From positions 1-64,000 of the forward strand of contig NZ_JADHDX010000011.1 of the NCBI RefSeq assembly GCF_016820585.1: a stretch of DNA of 64,000 bases. Reading direction: 5' to 3'. This DNA is from Arthrobacter beigongshangensis. Lineage in GTDB: Bacteria; Bacillota; Bacilli; Bacillales_A; Planococcaceae. Both the position numbers and the translations under genes were made by a program. Each line of letters begins with the position of its first letter. Position 1 is the stretch's first letter. A model generated the notes under the pieces. That model was not told where the DNA came from, did no database searches, and saw only the letters and a program-made list of their open reading frames with translations. This document shows positions 41,551 through 49,452 of this stretch, one piece after another.

Positions 41551-42594
41551 ATGAAGGAAATGATTATTATTGGGATAGTGTTGCTATTCATAGCGTTAGT
41601 AGTAGGATCTTATTTGTATACGAATATGACCTATATGAAGAAGCCGTTGAAAAAAATGTACAATGCAGGATTTACTGAAAAACAAATAAAATTAAAGGAT
41701 GGTACAGTATTAAACTACGGAGAGGGTCCGAGTAATGGAAAAACAGCATTGCTATTAATTCATGGTCAAGGTATGACTTGGGAAGATTATTCAAAAGTGT
41801 TACCTGAATTATCAAAGCATTATCATGTTTATGCGGTGGATTGTCACGGACATGGGGAATCTGATTGGAATCCAAAGAAGTATACAGCGAAGGCAATGGC
41901 AAAAGATTTTGCCGAATTTATTGAGATAGAGATTGGCAAGAAAATAGTACTATCTGGTCATTCGTCCGGGGGAATGATTGCAGCGTGGATGGCGGCATAT
42001 TATCCTGAACTCATACTTGGCACAGTGATTGAAGATTCACCATTCTTCTCAACAGAGCTAGATAGACGAGAAGATACATACGTTTGGGTATATGGGTTTC
42101 AAATGTATCAAGACTTTAAAAACCAGCATGAAGTGAAAGAATACTTTACTTATTCATTAAAGAACAGTTACTGGAAGAAAATGTTTGGTGATTTTCTATG
42201 GAAAAGGTTTTCGAAAGATGCGATTAGCTATCATGAAAAACATCCAAATGAGCCAGTACATTTATTTTATTTACCACCACAAATCAATAGGATGTTTGAA
42301 GCTGAAACTTATGCATATGATCGTAAATTTGGGGAGACATTTTATGACCATTCCTGGTTTGAAGATTATAACCAGGAAGAAGTGTTGTCAAAAATTAAAA
42401 GTCCAACCGTGTTTTTAAAAGCAAATACTACTTATGACGGTAATTTATTGGTGGCGGCGTTATCAGATGAGGACGCAGATCGAGTAGTAGATTTATTAGA
42501 ACGTGGAATAAGAACGGATATTGATACTCCTGGGCATGATATTCATTACGATAAGCCAAAAGAATTCACGGAGGCTCTGATTAGTTTTTGGTAG
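41551..42594 (+). CDS. Membrane-anchored alpha/beta hydrolase
   Basis: 347 residues. One N-terminal transmembrane anchor (residues 4-24: IIIGIVLLFIALVVGSYLY), then an alpha/beta hydrolase fold: LLIHGQGMTWEDY (oxyanion loop), VDCHGHGES, nucleophile elbow SGHSSGGMIAAW, and a catalytic His in GHDIHYDKP. Substrate unknown. AAAGGGGAG site. It follows the AbrB-like gene and converges on the flavin reductase through a shared hairpin. Confidence 0.87.
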   Translation: MKEMIIIGIVLLFIALVVGSYLYTNMTYMKKPLKKMYNAGFTEKQIKLKDGTVLNYGEGPSNGKTALLLIHGQGMTWEDYSKVLPELSKHYHVYAVDCHGHGESDWNPKKYTAKAMAKDFAEFIEIEIGKKIVLSGHSSGGMIAAWMAAYYPELILGTVIEDSPFFSTELDRREDTYVWVYGFQMYQDFKNQHEVKEYFTYSLKNSYWKKMFGDFLWKRFSKDAISYHEKHPNEPVHLFYLPPQINRMFEAETYAYDRKFGETFYDHSWFEDYNQEEVLSKIKSPTVFLKANTTYDGNLLVAALSDEDADRVVDLLERGIRTDIDTPGHDIHYDKPKEFTEALISFW

Positions 42595-42738
42595 ACTTAA
42601 AATAGATATAGTAAACTTGGAAAACATGGGGAAGTGTTTAATAGGGTCTAGCGCATCTGAAATTTTATTTATCTACCAAAAGTACTCCACGCATATTGAA
42701 ATATGTGGCTTGGCTGGAGATATAATTTATGGATAAGG

Positions 42739-42774
42739 AAACCGGAAAAAGATTCACCTTTTCCCGGTTTTAAA
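42739..42774. terminator. Convergent terminator between hydrolase and flavin reductase
   Basis: AAACCGGAAAA pairs with TTTTCCCGGTTT with one mismatch. A/T tracts flank it and it lies directly beyond both stop codons, so it probably serves both strands. Confidence 0.75.
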
Positions 42775-42775
42775 A

Positions 42776-43474
42776 TCATAAAAACTCAGCCAGTTGCTGT
42801 TGACGCTTATCAAGCATAATTTGTTCTGGCTTAATCCCCTGTGCACGCAGTAATTCAATATTCTGCTTCAGGAATTCATCACTACCAACGATATAGAAGT
42901 GTCCATCTTGATCTGCAGATAGATTTTTCACTTCATTATAGTAGTCTTCTCGATTATCGACGAACTGTGATGTGAACTTCTTATCAGTCGCGGATTCAAA
43001 AATAGTAGTGAATAGGAAATCCTTTGACGAATCGACATTCAAGGAATGAACTTGATTGACGTTATCCGCACGTTCTAAATAATCAAGTACAAGTGGTCTG
43101 AAAGTTGCCAGGCCAACACCTGAAGATAGTAGATAAACATTTTTGTTTTCTCTTTTTAGAGGTATATTAGAATGCGTTTTAAATATTGCAACTTCATTGC
43201 CGACTTCAAGATTTCTTAAGGTTGCTTTAAACTCAGAGCAATGTTCTCTGATACGCGTTGTAATACCAATTGAATTTTCATGGGATAAAGTGGATATTGA
43301 CATGTGGCGAATTAAGCCACGGTTCGGTTTATCTCCAGCATTAAAACCTTTAAGTGCGAAATGAGTGTGGGAACCTTCCTCCCATGAAAAGTCTTCCGGA
43401 CGATCGAGCAAGTATGTTTTCACTTCAGACGTTTCGTCAATGATTTTATTTATTTTAGTCCAGTATATTTGCAT
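42776..43474 (-). CDS. Fur-controlled FAD/NAD(P)-binding oxidoreductase
   Basis: About 232 residues, ferredoxin-NADP reductase-like. FAD-binding RHMSIST (the RxxS pattern), pyridine-nucleotide loop LLSSGVGLATFRPLVLDYL and C-terminal HFYIVGSDEFLKQNIELL. No iron-sulfur domain. A Fur box overlaps its promoter, so it is probably made when iron is short and may reduce ferric siderophore or haem-linked iron; that role is inference. The second of two adjacent Met codons is chosen for spacing to GGGGAG. A 3' fragment of a relative lies at 40944. Confidence 0.82.
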   Translation of the reverse strand: MQIYWTKINKIIDETSEVKTYLLDRPEDFSWEEGSHTHFALKGFNAGDKPNRGLIRHMSISTLSHENSIGITTRIREHCSEFKATLRNLEVGNEVAIFKTHSNIPLKRENKNVYLLSSGVGLATFRPLVLDYLERADNVNQVHSLNVDSSKDFLFTTIFESATDKKFTSQFVDNREDYYNEVKNLSADQDGHFYIVGSDEFLKQNIELLRAQGIKPEQIMLDKRQQQLAEFL

Positions 43475-43515
43475 CATACTCTCCCCTTATATCATTATAT
43501 TTTCTGTCTCTATTT

Positions 43516-43546
43516 AATATATAATAATTGATAATGATTATCAATT
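43516..43546 (-). promoter_or_regulatory. Fur box over the oxidoreductase promoter
   Basis: TTGATAATGATTATCAA (43528-43544) is a near-perfect palindrome matching the Fur core GATAATGATWATC; the palindrome extends to 43526-43546. On the minus strand TTGATA (-35), a 17-bp spacer and TATATT (-10) overlap it. This predicts iron repression of the leftward gene. Confidence 0.85.
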
Positions 43547-43570
43547 AAATGGATTGTTTAGTACTATTAT

Positions 43571-43606
43571 TTGGTGTCACAATCACTCATACAAATGTGA
43601 AGGTTG
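43571..43606. repeat. Decayed family 2 left end
   Basis: GGTGTCACAATCACTCATAC and the GTGAAGGTT that follows resemble the left end of family 2. A matching right-end remnant (TTTGAGTGATTAGCGCC) lies at 44255-44271, so the VanZ-like gene sits between the two remnants. Confidence 0.45.
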
Positions 43607-43680
43607 TAACATTCTTGTTTGTACAAATTAGTGTGAAAGTTTGGGGGACCGGCGAGACAACATGGAGGTTGAAGACGTAT

Positions 43681-44220
43681 ATGGAAAAATCGGAAAATAA
43701 TCAAAATAAAATAACTGCTGGCTTGTTGGTCGTATATTTATTTGTATTAACATGGATTATACTCTTTAAAATGCAATTTTCATTTCAAGACTTGCGTCAT
43801 TTCACGGATTTTAGGGGAATCAACTTAATCCCTTTTGCTGGTTCAGTTATTAAAAACAATCAAATAGATATTGGTGAAATAATTTATAACGTACTTGCAT
43901 TTATTCCGTTTGGAATTTATATCAGTATGCTAAAACCAAGATGGTCTTTCTTGAAAAAGATTGTACTAATAGCGGGAGTTAGTTTGTTATTTGAAGTATT
44001 GCAATTCATCTTTGCAATTGGAGGTAGCGATATAACTGACCTTATGGGAAATGCATTAGGTGGAATTATTGGGGTTGGCGTTTATATTGTATTTTGTAAG
44101 CTGTTTCGTAAAAAAGCAAATAAAATCCTTAATGCTTTAGCTTCAATCGGAACAATATGCATTTTTGCATTAGTGTTGTTATTAATGATTGGTGTGATTA
44201 GGTACGGGAATTATGGCTAA
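43681..44220 (+). CDS. VanZ-like membrane protein
   Basis: 179 residues from the ATG at 43681 (GGAGG 12-16 bases upstream). Four to five hydrophobic helices, with the VanZ-typical FRGINLIPFAGS, EIIYNVLAFIPFGIYISML and LFEVLQFIF...SDITDLMGNALGGIIGV. VanZ-family proteins are associated with glycopeptide tolerance and other surface traits; specific function unknown. An in-frame start at 43549 would read through the Fur box and repeat remnant and is rejected. Confidence 0.85.
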   Translation: MEKSENNQNKITAGLLVVYLFVLTWIILFKMQFSFQDLRHFTDFRGINLIPFAGSVIKNNQIDIGEIIYNVLAFIPFGIYISMLKPRWSFLKKIVLIAGVSLLFEVLQFIFAIGGSDITDLMGNALGGIIGVGVYIVFCKLFRKKANKILNALASIGTICIFALVLLLMIGVIRYGNYG

Positions 44221-44530
44221 TAGATGAATTGAAAAATTGGACATTGAAAGTTTGAGTGATTAGCGCCGATATTCGATGATAGGAAGTGAAAATCACGATT
44301 AAAAATGTCATAATAAATAATATGAAGCTAAATAGCGGTCGATATAACGATGATTTTCATCTTTTTTTCGGCAAGGATACTCCCACTTCTATAAGTGGGG
44401 GAGGAATTGCCGTTCGCTATTAGAGCGAAAACTGTCTCCTCTTGCCTAACTCCCTTCTCGTATATGATTAATTATAGCCTTCCCACTAAAAGGATTATAT
44501 ACTTATTCCAATGAAAAGAGGTGAAACTAA

Positions 44531-45646
44531 ATGTCAACTATCACTGCTAAAATCCAACTGTATGTTCCAGAATCAAACATAGAAAGTCTTGAACTTACCA
44601 TGAAAGCCTATCGTAGGGCGTGCAACTGGTTAAGTGAGAAAATTTTTCAGACGAAAGAACTTAACCAGGTGAAACTAAACGCTCTTTACTATAAGGAGAT
44701 TCGTGAATTATTCGGACTTAAAAGCCAAATGGCACAATCAACGATGAAAACCGTAATTGCACGATATAAATCGACAAAATCAAATGGACATGATTGGGCT
44801 CAAGTGAATTTCAAACTGCCTGAGTATGACCTTGTATGGAATCGTGATTACTCTCTTAATGAGAATCTTTTCTCCGTCAATACATTAGACGGAAGATTAA
44901 AGCTCAAGTTTGAAAAGAAAGCGATGAAACAATACTTCGATGGTACTTGGAAGTTTGGCACAGCTAAACTCGTGCATAAATTCAACAAGTGGTTCCTACA
45001 TATTCCGATGACAAAGGATTACGCTGAATTGAATTTAGCGGACATTAACCATATTGTTGGCATTGACCTCGGCATTAACTTCTTGGCAACTACTTATGAC
45101 AGTCATGGTAAAACGACTTTCTTTAGCGGCAAAGAAGTGAAACATAAACGAGGGCAATATAAAGCATTGCGTAAACAACTGCAACAAAAACAAACACCAT
45201 CAGCACGTTCGAGAATTAAATCAACAGGTTCAAGAGAAAACCGTTATGTGACTGATGTAAATCATCAGGTGACAAAGGCACTCGTTGAACGCTACCCAAA
45301 AGGAACTTGTTTCGTTCTCGAAGACCTAACTGGCGTGCGTAATGCAACTGAAAAAGTACGTGTTAAGAATAGGTATGTACAAGTTTCGTGGGCGTTCCAC
45401 CAGTTTCGTGAGATGTTAGAATACAAATCTCAGCTAAACGGACAACGAGTAATTGTCGTAGACCCAAGATACACCTCTCAGACATGCCCTAAATGCGGGC
45501 ATCGGGAGAAAGCTAATCGAAACAAGAAAATACACACCTTCTGTTGCAAAAACTGCCATTACACATCAAATGATGATCGTATTGGCGCTATGAACCTACA
45601 CCGAAAAGGTATTGAAATTATCAGTGTCGGTACTACATCAGCATGA
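44531..45646 (+). CDS. tnpB: RNA-guided endonuclease TnpB
   Basis: 371 residues. An N-terminal OB/helical part is followed by split RuvC: Asp in IVGIDLGINFLATTYD, Glu in FVLEDLTGVR, a zinc ribbon (CPKCGHREK ... CCKNCHY) and the last catalytic Asp in SNDDRIGAMNLHRKG. All catalytic residues are present, so it is likely active as an RNA-guided nuclease. The guide RNA would be processed from the 3' end of its own transcript. GAGGTG site. Confidence 0.93.
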   Translation: MSTITAKIQLYVPESNIESLELTMKAYRRACNWLSEKIFQTKELNQVKLNALYYKEIRELFGLKSQMAQSTMKTVIARYKSTKSNGHDWAQVNFKLPEYDLVWNRDYSLNENLFSVNTLDGRLKLKFEKKAMKQYFDGTWKFGTAKLVHKFNKWFLHIPMTKDYAELNLADINHIVGIDLGINFLATTYDSHGKTTFFSGKEVKHKRGQYKALRKQLQQKQTPSARSRIKSTGSRENRYVTDVNHQVTKALVERYPKGTCFVLEDLTGVRNATEKVRVKNRYVQVSWAFHQFREMLEYKSQLNGQRVIVVDPRYTSQTCPKCGHREKANRNKKIHTFCCKNCHYTSNDDRIGAMNLHRKGIEIISVGTTSA

Positions 45647-45872
45647 CTGTTGTAGTAAGGGCGAAGTCAACCGTCCTGCGAATCTTAAGACTCGGATATT
45701 CCCTCAAGTTAAGGTAGGAGTACTAAGTACGAACGCACTACCGGAGAGGTATAAGTGTAGACAACATCAGCGAGGGTTGATGTTGGGGCTTATATTAGCC
45801 TACACGAGCCTCCACTTCAAGCGTTAAGAGCCGTTAGGTTTAGCTAGGTGGGGGTAGTTGACCCTTATTCAA
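45647..45872 (+). ncRNA. Putative reRNA (omega RNA) scaffold of TnpB
   Basis: Directly after tnpB, 226 nt of strong secondary structure include AACATCA...TGATGTT inside GTGTAG...CTACAC-type pairings. It ends near TTATTCAA next to the element's right end. In known TnpB systems the RNA covers the right end and the first flanking bases act as guide; here these would be about 45873-45892. The ends are inferred, not proved. Confidence 0.6.
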
Positions 45873-45903
45873 GCGTCAATAAATGATGGCTGGAGGAAAA
45901 TAA

Positions 45904-46779
45904 ATGGGTACAATTATTGGGTCAAAAAGAGCAAGTAGATTAAAAATGGCATCACACGCGTTGGCTGTTATGATCGGTGCATTTATAACTGCTTATGGAC
46001 TTGAAGCGATATTAATTCCAAATAATGTGTCAGACGGAGGCGTGACAGGATTAAGTATTGTGGGCTCACAATTATTTGGTTTGCCTCTAGGTATTCTGAT
46101 TGCAGTGCTAAATATCCCATTCGTCATTTTAGGGTATTATCAACTTGGTAAAAGTTTTGCGATTTATTCTGTGATTGGCATCGCTTCACTTGCGTATGGG
46201 ACAAGTGTCATGCATCGCATCCCGACGATTATTGAAGGAGATACGTTGTTAGTAACAGTCGTTGGGGGTATTATCATCGGTTTTGGGATGGGGATTGCCT
46301 TACGAAACGGTGGTGCGTTAGATGGAATAGATATGTTAGCAGTACTACTTTCCCGACGATTGCCTTTTGGAACGAGTGACCTTATTTTATTCTTAAACTT
46401 ATTTGTATTTATTGTGGTCTCATTCGTATTTGGTCTTCAAGGAGCTTTCTTATCGGGAATCGCTTATTTTATCGCATCTAAGGTAATTGCACTCGTTGAA
46501 GAGGGGTTAAGTGGTTCTAAAACCTTTAAAATTATAACAAATCAACCGGAATTAATGGTTGAAACGATACGCGAACGCTTGGGGCGTACTGCAACGTATA
46601 ACCAAATTGAAGGTGGTTTTTCAAATGAAAATTTTAAAGAAATCACATGTATCATTAACCGTCTAGAGGATAGTAAAATGAAAGAAATCATTAATGAAAT
46701 TGATAAACATGCTTTTGTTGCCGTGTATGATGTTGCAGAAGTGAAGGGTGGAAACTTCACGAAAAAAGATCTTCATTAA
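45904..46779 (+). CDS. yitT: YitT family membrane protein
   Basis: 291 residues. About five membrane helices with LIPNNVSDGGVTGLSIV, GIALRNGGALDGIDMLAVLLSRR and TSDLILFLNLFVF, followed by a C-terminal DUF2179 domain (YNQIEGGFSNENFKEITCIINRLE). Family function unknown. GGAGG site. The tnpB element ends 31 bp upstream, so its native promoter may have been displaced. Confidence 0.9.
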   Translation: MGTIIGSKRASRLKMASHALAVMIGAFITAYGLEAILIPNNVSDGGVTGLSIVGSQLFGLPLGILIAVLNIPFVILGYYQLGKSFAIYSVIGIASLAYGTSVMHRIPTIIEGDTLLVTVVGGIIIGFGMGIALRNGGALDGIDMLAVLLSRRLPFGTSDLILFLNLFVFIVVSFVFGLQGAFLSGIAYFIASKVIALVEEGLSGSKTFKIITNQPELMVETIRERLGRTATYNQIEGGFSNENFKEITCIINRLEDSKMKEIINEIDKHAFVAVYDVAEVKGGNFTKKDLH

Positions 46780-46882
46780 CCCGTGCTGCGGGGAATAGTA
46801 AGTAAGCTGCTAGGTATCTAGTGAATTCCAAATTGCTTATTATGTAATACACATTGGCACACAAAATTAGGAGGAAATTAAA

Positions 46883-47449
46883 ATGACAAAGAAAAACAAG
46901 GAATTGGCACAAGAACAACGTGAAGAATTATTTAAGACCTTGAAGGATCGTTTTGAGAAAAACATGAATCGCCATCAAGGGCTTGAATGGGCTGAAGTCC
47001 AAACGAAGCTGGAAGCGAATGCTGAAAAACTATGGTCGCTTAATGAGATGGAACAAACTGGTGGTGAACCGGATGTTGTTCGCTATGATAAAGAGTCAGA
47101 CGAATATACTTTTTATGATTGTTCTGCGGAAAGTCCTAAAGGCCGTAGAAGTATTTGCTACGATCTTGAAGCATTGGAATCAAGGAAAAAACATAAACCG
47201 GAAAATAACGCGATGGATATGGCTGCCGATATGGGCATTGAGCTTTTAACAGAAGAGCAATACCGGGAATTGCAAGAGCTTGGAAATTTCGATTTGAAAA
47301 CATCAAGCTGGATCCAAACGCCTGCTAATATTAGAAAGCTAGGCGGGGCCATCTTTTGTGATTGTCGCTACGACACTGTCTTTTTGTATCACAATGGAGC
47401 AGACTCCTACTATGCGGCCAGAGGTTTCCGTGGCTCGCTAAGGGTTTAA
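46883..47449 (+). CDS. DUF4256 family protein
   Basis: 188 residues, soluble. Contains LKDRFEKNMNRHQGLEWAEVQTKL, LWSLNEMEQTGGEPDVV, FYDCSAESPKGRRSICYD and LGGAIFCDCRYDTVFLYHNGA, the core of DUF4256 proteins found in many bacteria. No function is established. TAGGAGGAA site. Monocistronic. Confidence 0.85.
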   Translation: MTKKNKELAQEQREELFKTLKDRFEKNMNRHQGLEWAEVQTKLEANAEKLWSLNEMEQTGGEPDVVRYDKESDEYTFYDCSAESPKGRRSICYDLEALESRKKHKPENNAMDMAADMGIELLTEEQYRELQELGNFDLKTSSWIQTPANIRKLGGAIFCDCRYDTVFLYHNGADSYYAARGFRGSLRV

Positions 47450-47471
47450 ATAAACCAGAGTTTTAATGAAT

Positions 47472-47554
47472 ACAGCGTAACTCATACAATCATGAAAATT
47501 CAAATGCTCACGTTTATTTTAATGAACATGAACGTTTAGGTAACTGTAGTTGCC
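47472..47554. repeat. Family 2 element, diverged copy 3
   Basis: ACTCATACAATCATGAAAATTCAAA matches the left half of copies 1 and 2 (given here only in part: CATACAATCATGAAAATTC). The right part CACGTTTATTTTAATGAAC and GGTAACTGTAGTTGCC is weaker. It separates DUF4256 from yueI. Confidence 0.65.
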
Positions 47555-47601
47555 TCAGTTGAAATAGTGTAAAGATAATCAAATTTGGCGGGGGTGTTTC
47601 T

Positions 47602-48045
47602 GTGTCGAACAACGTTGATGACTATCTTCAGCGAGGATTTTATGGCGCTAAGGAAACGAAGCCGGCAGAACGTCGGAAATTTCTTGGCACAATTCGTGAA
47701 CGGATTGTTATCGCACTTACGCAAGTTCAAGTGAGAGAACGTGGTATTTATAAACAAGTCGAGGAGGCCATAAAAGGAAATCGAGAGGCTCGGCTCTACT
47801 TGAACGGACATATGTACTATGAAGAATTGTCGAAATATATTAAGGTTGCTTCCAAATATAATGTAGATTTTACAATTGTCACAAATAAAAATCATAATTC
47901 CAAAATTGGTCTTGTCCTCGCATATGACTATGCGATTGATAAAGAAGAGATTTATGTTAAAAAGGAAATTCCAATTGCGAAGCCCTCCGAAAGTAACAAG
48001 AATAGTCTTGTTAGTATATTTAATAAATTTTTCAAGAAGGGCTAA
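47602..48045 (+). CDS. yueI: YueI family protein (DUF1694)
   Basis: 147 residues. MSNNVDDYLQRGFYGAKETKPAERRKFLG and LGTIRERIVIALTQVQV are the YueI/DUF1694 signature; a LYLNGHMYYEELSKYIKVASKYNV strand-helix follows. Fold resembles ribosomal L7Ae-like proteins in this family; function unknown. Starts at GTG with GGCGGGGGTG upstream. It precedes a radical-SAM gene, to which it may be unrelated. Confidence 0.88.
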   Translation: MSNNVDDYLQRGFYGAKETKPAERRKFLGTIRERIVIALTQVQVRERGIYKQVEEAIKGNREARLYLNGHMYYEELSKYIKVASKYNVDFTIVTNKNHNSKIGLVLAYDYAIDKEEIYVKKEIPIAKPSESNKNSLVSIFNKFFKKG

Positions 48046-48100
48046 GTGAATAGGGATTAAATGATTTATAACTATTATGTCTTGGAATGGTGAATAAGAA

Positions 48101-48976
48101 TTGAAAACATTTAAAAAGGTATATGTTGAAATTATAAGCGTGTGTAACCTTGCTTGTAGCTTCTGTCCTCCAACGATTCGAGAAGCAAAGATCATCAAGC
48201 TAGATGCATTTAATGACATCTTAGATCAGATTAGACCGCATACGAAGTATATTTATCTTCATGTGAAAGGCGAACCTCTCATGCATCCAAGAGTCGACCA
48301 ATTATTGGATGCAGCCCATGCCAAGGGATTTAAAGTGAATATCACGACGAATGGGACGCTTATTAAAAAAAATGCTGAGAAATTACTCGGTAAACCAGCT
48401 TTACGTCAAATCAACTTTTCGCTACATAGTTTTGACGGGCATGAGGGCTCAGAAAATCGAGAAAAGTACTTGGGTGATATTCTGGAGTTTGTGCGTGAGG
48501 CGAAAGAATATAAAACGATTATTTCGTATCGCCTTTGGAACCTTCAACAAGAACATAGAAATGATTTAGCGAAGAGAAGGAACCGTGAAACATTAGAGAT
48601 TTTGGAGAATGAGTACAACTTAGACTTTAAAATTGAAGAAAAAGTACAACCAGGCAAGGGCGTGAAAATCACGAAGAACGTCTATCTCAATCAAGACCAT
48701 GAATTCCAGTGGCCTAGTCTATTGGCTCCTGAAGACGATGGTAAAGGGTTTTGTCATGCGCTTCGTAGTCAAGCAGCAATTCTTGTAGATGGAACAGTTG
48801 TCCCTTGTTGTCTGGATGGAGAAGGCGTCATTAATTTAGGAAATGTCAAAGAAAAATCTTTTTCTGAAATTGTCGATGGAGAACGAGCGAATAATCTTGT
48901 CGATGGTTTTTCGAGAAGAGAAGCGGTTGAAGAACTGTGTAGGAAGTGTGGATTTAGACAGAAGTTTGGCGTTTAA
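48101..48976 (+). CDS. Radical SAM/SPASM protein
   Basis: 291 residues. Radical-SAM cluster CNLACSFCPP at residues 15-24, GEPLMHPRVDQLL, ITTNGTLI and a C-terminal SPASM-like set of Cys (CHALRSQAAILVDGTVVPCC and CRKCGF). Likely binds one or two further iron-sulfur clusters and modifies a protein or peptide; no partner peptide gene was found nearby. Starts at TTG, but no strong ribosome site is seen. Its stop codon touches family 1 copy C. Confidence 0.85.
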   Translation: MKTFKKVYVEIISVCNLACSFCPPTIREAKIIKLDAFNDILDQIRPHTKYIYLHVKGEPLMHPRVDQLLDAAHAKGFKVNITTNGTLIKKNAEKLLGKPALRQINFSLHSFDGHEGSENREKYLGDILEFVREAKEYKTIISYRLWNLQQEHRNDLAKRRNRETLEILENEYNLDFKIEEKVQPGKGVKITKNVYLNQDHEFQWPSLLAPEDDGKGFCHALRSQAAILVDGTVVPCCLDGEGVINLGNVKEKSFSEIVDGERANNLVDGFSRREAVEELCRKCGFRQKFGV

Positions 48977-49169
48977 ACTTGATTCAGCAGAAGTCCCCCC
49001 ATGTCTATAAGTGGTGGGATGAATGTCAGAAAAGTATTTCAGTCAAAGGGAGTTCAAACTCCCTGCTGATTCAAGTTAAGCCTCCGGCGGATGTTAGGGA
49101 TTTTGAGGGGAGTTAATTGTGCTGTGCACAATTCAAAATCCCAACGCAATTACGCCGAGGCGTAATTGA
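48976..49169 (+). repeat. Multi-hairpin intergenic repeat, family 1, copy C
   Basis: Arms AACTTGATTCAGCAG and CTGCTGATTCAAGTT enclose an extra hairpin (CCCCCCATGTCTATAAGTGG) like the IS605 left-end hairpin at 44380. Then AAGCCTCCGGCGGATGT, a central hairpin (GGGATTTTGA ... AATTGTGC/GCACAATT ... CAAAATCCC) and the terminal CAATTACGCC/GGCGTAATTG. This is the longest and most complete copy. Confidence 0.85.
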
Positions 49170-49226
49170 TACTCTTAAACCTTGCTCATTAGTAAAACTA
49201 AAAAATATATGAAACTAAAAAAGAAG

Positions 49227-49278
49227 ACCATAGAAACTCTTTCAAATGATGAAAAGAGAATCTATGGTTTATTTTTTT
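49227..49278 (+). terminator. Terminator upstream of the DUF1259 gene
   Basis: ACCATAGAAACTCTTTC pairs with GAAAAGAGAATCTATGGT, followed by a T-rich tail. It would end read-through from the radical-SAM side. The bases 49279-49440 show no supported gene. Confidence 0.85.
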
Positions 49279-49452
49279 CTGCGATCGAGATGAACAGTGA
49301 CATTTGGATTCGTGTTCCTTCTTCCCACGCGATTGCCCTTCAATGGAACCTTCAGCAAAAGCAGGAAAGATTGGCTTTCTGCCTGTGCCAATTATTTGAT
49401 ACGGCATATGATAGACAGATTGTTCAACTAAAATAGTAGAAGGAGTTTTTAA

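Larger units (their letters stand above)
44370..45872 (+). mobile_element. IS200/IS605-family element with tnpB only
   Basis: The left part has a long hairpin (44370-44411: GGCAA outer stem, CTCCCACTT/AAGTGGGGGAG inner stem). The body is an intact tnpB, and the right part is a structured RNA-like region ending near TTATTCAA at 45865-45872. No tnpA is present, as in IS1341-type elements, so transposition would need a TnpA elsewhere. Exact ends are inferred; the left flank shows no clear target motif that I can fix. Confidence 0.7.

Noticed and set aside
47536..48219. 227-codon frame opposite yueI and the radical-SAM gene
   Set aside because: It overlaps two well-supported genes and shows no protein features.
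49182..49436. 84-codon open frame before the DUF1259 gene
   Set aside because: It contains a clear rho-independent terminator (49227-49278), has no ribosome site and no recognisable protein features.
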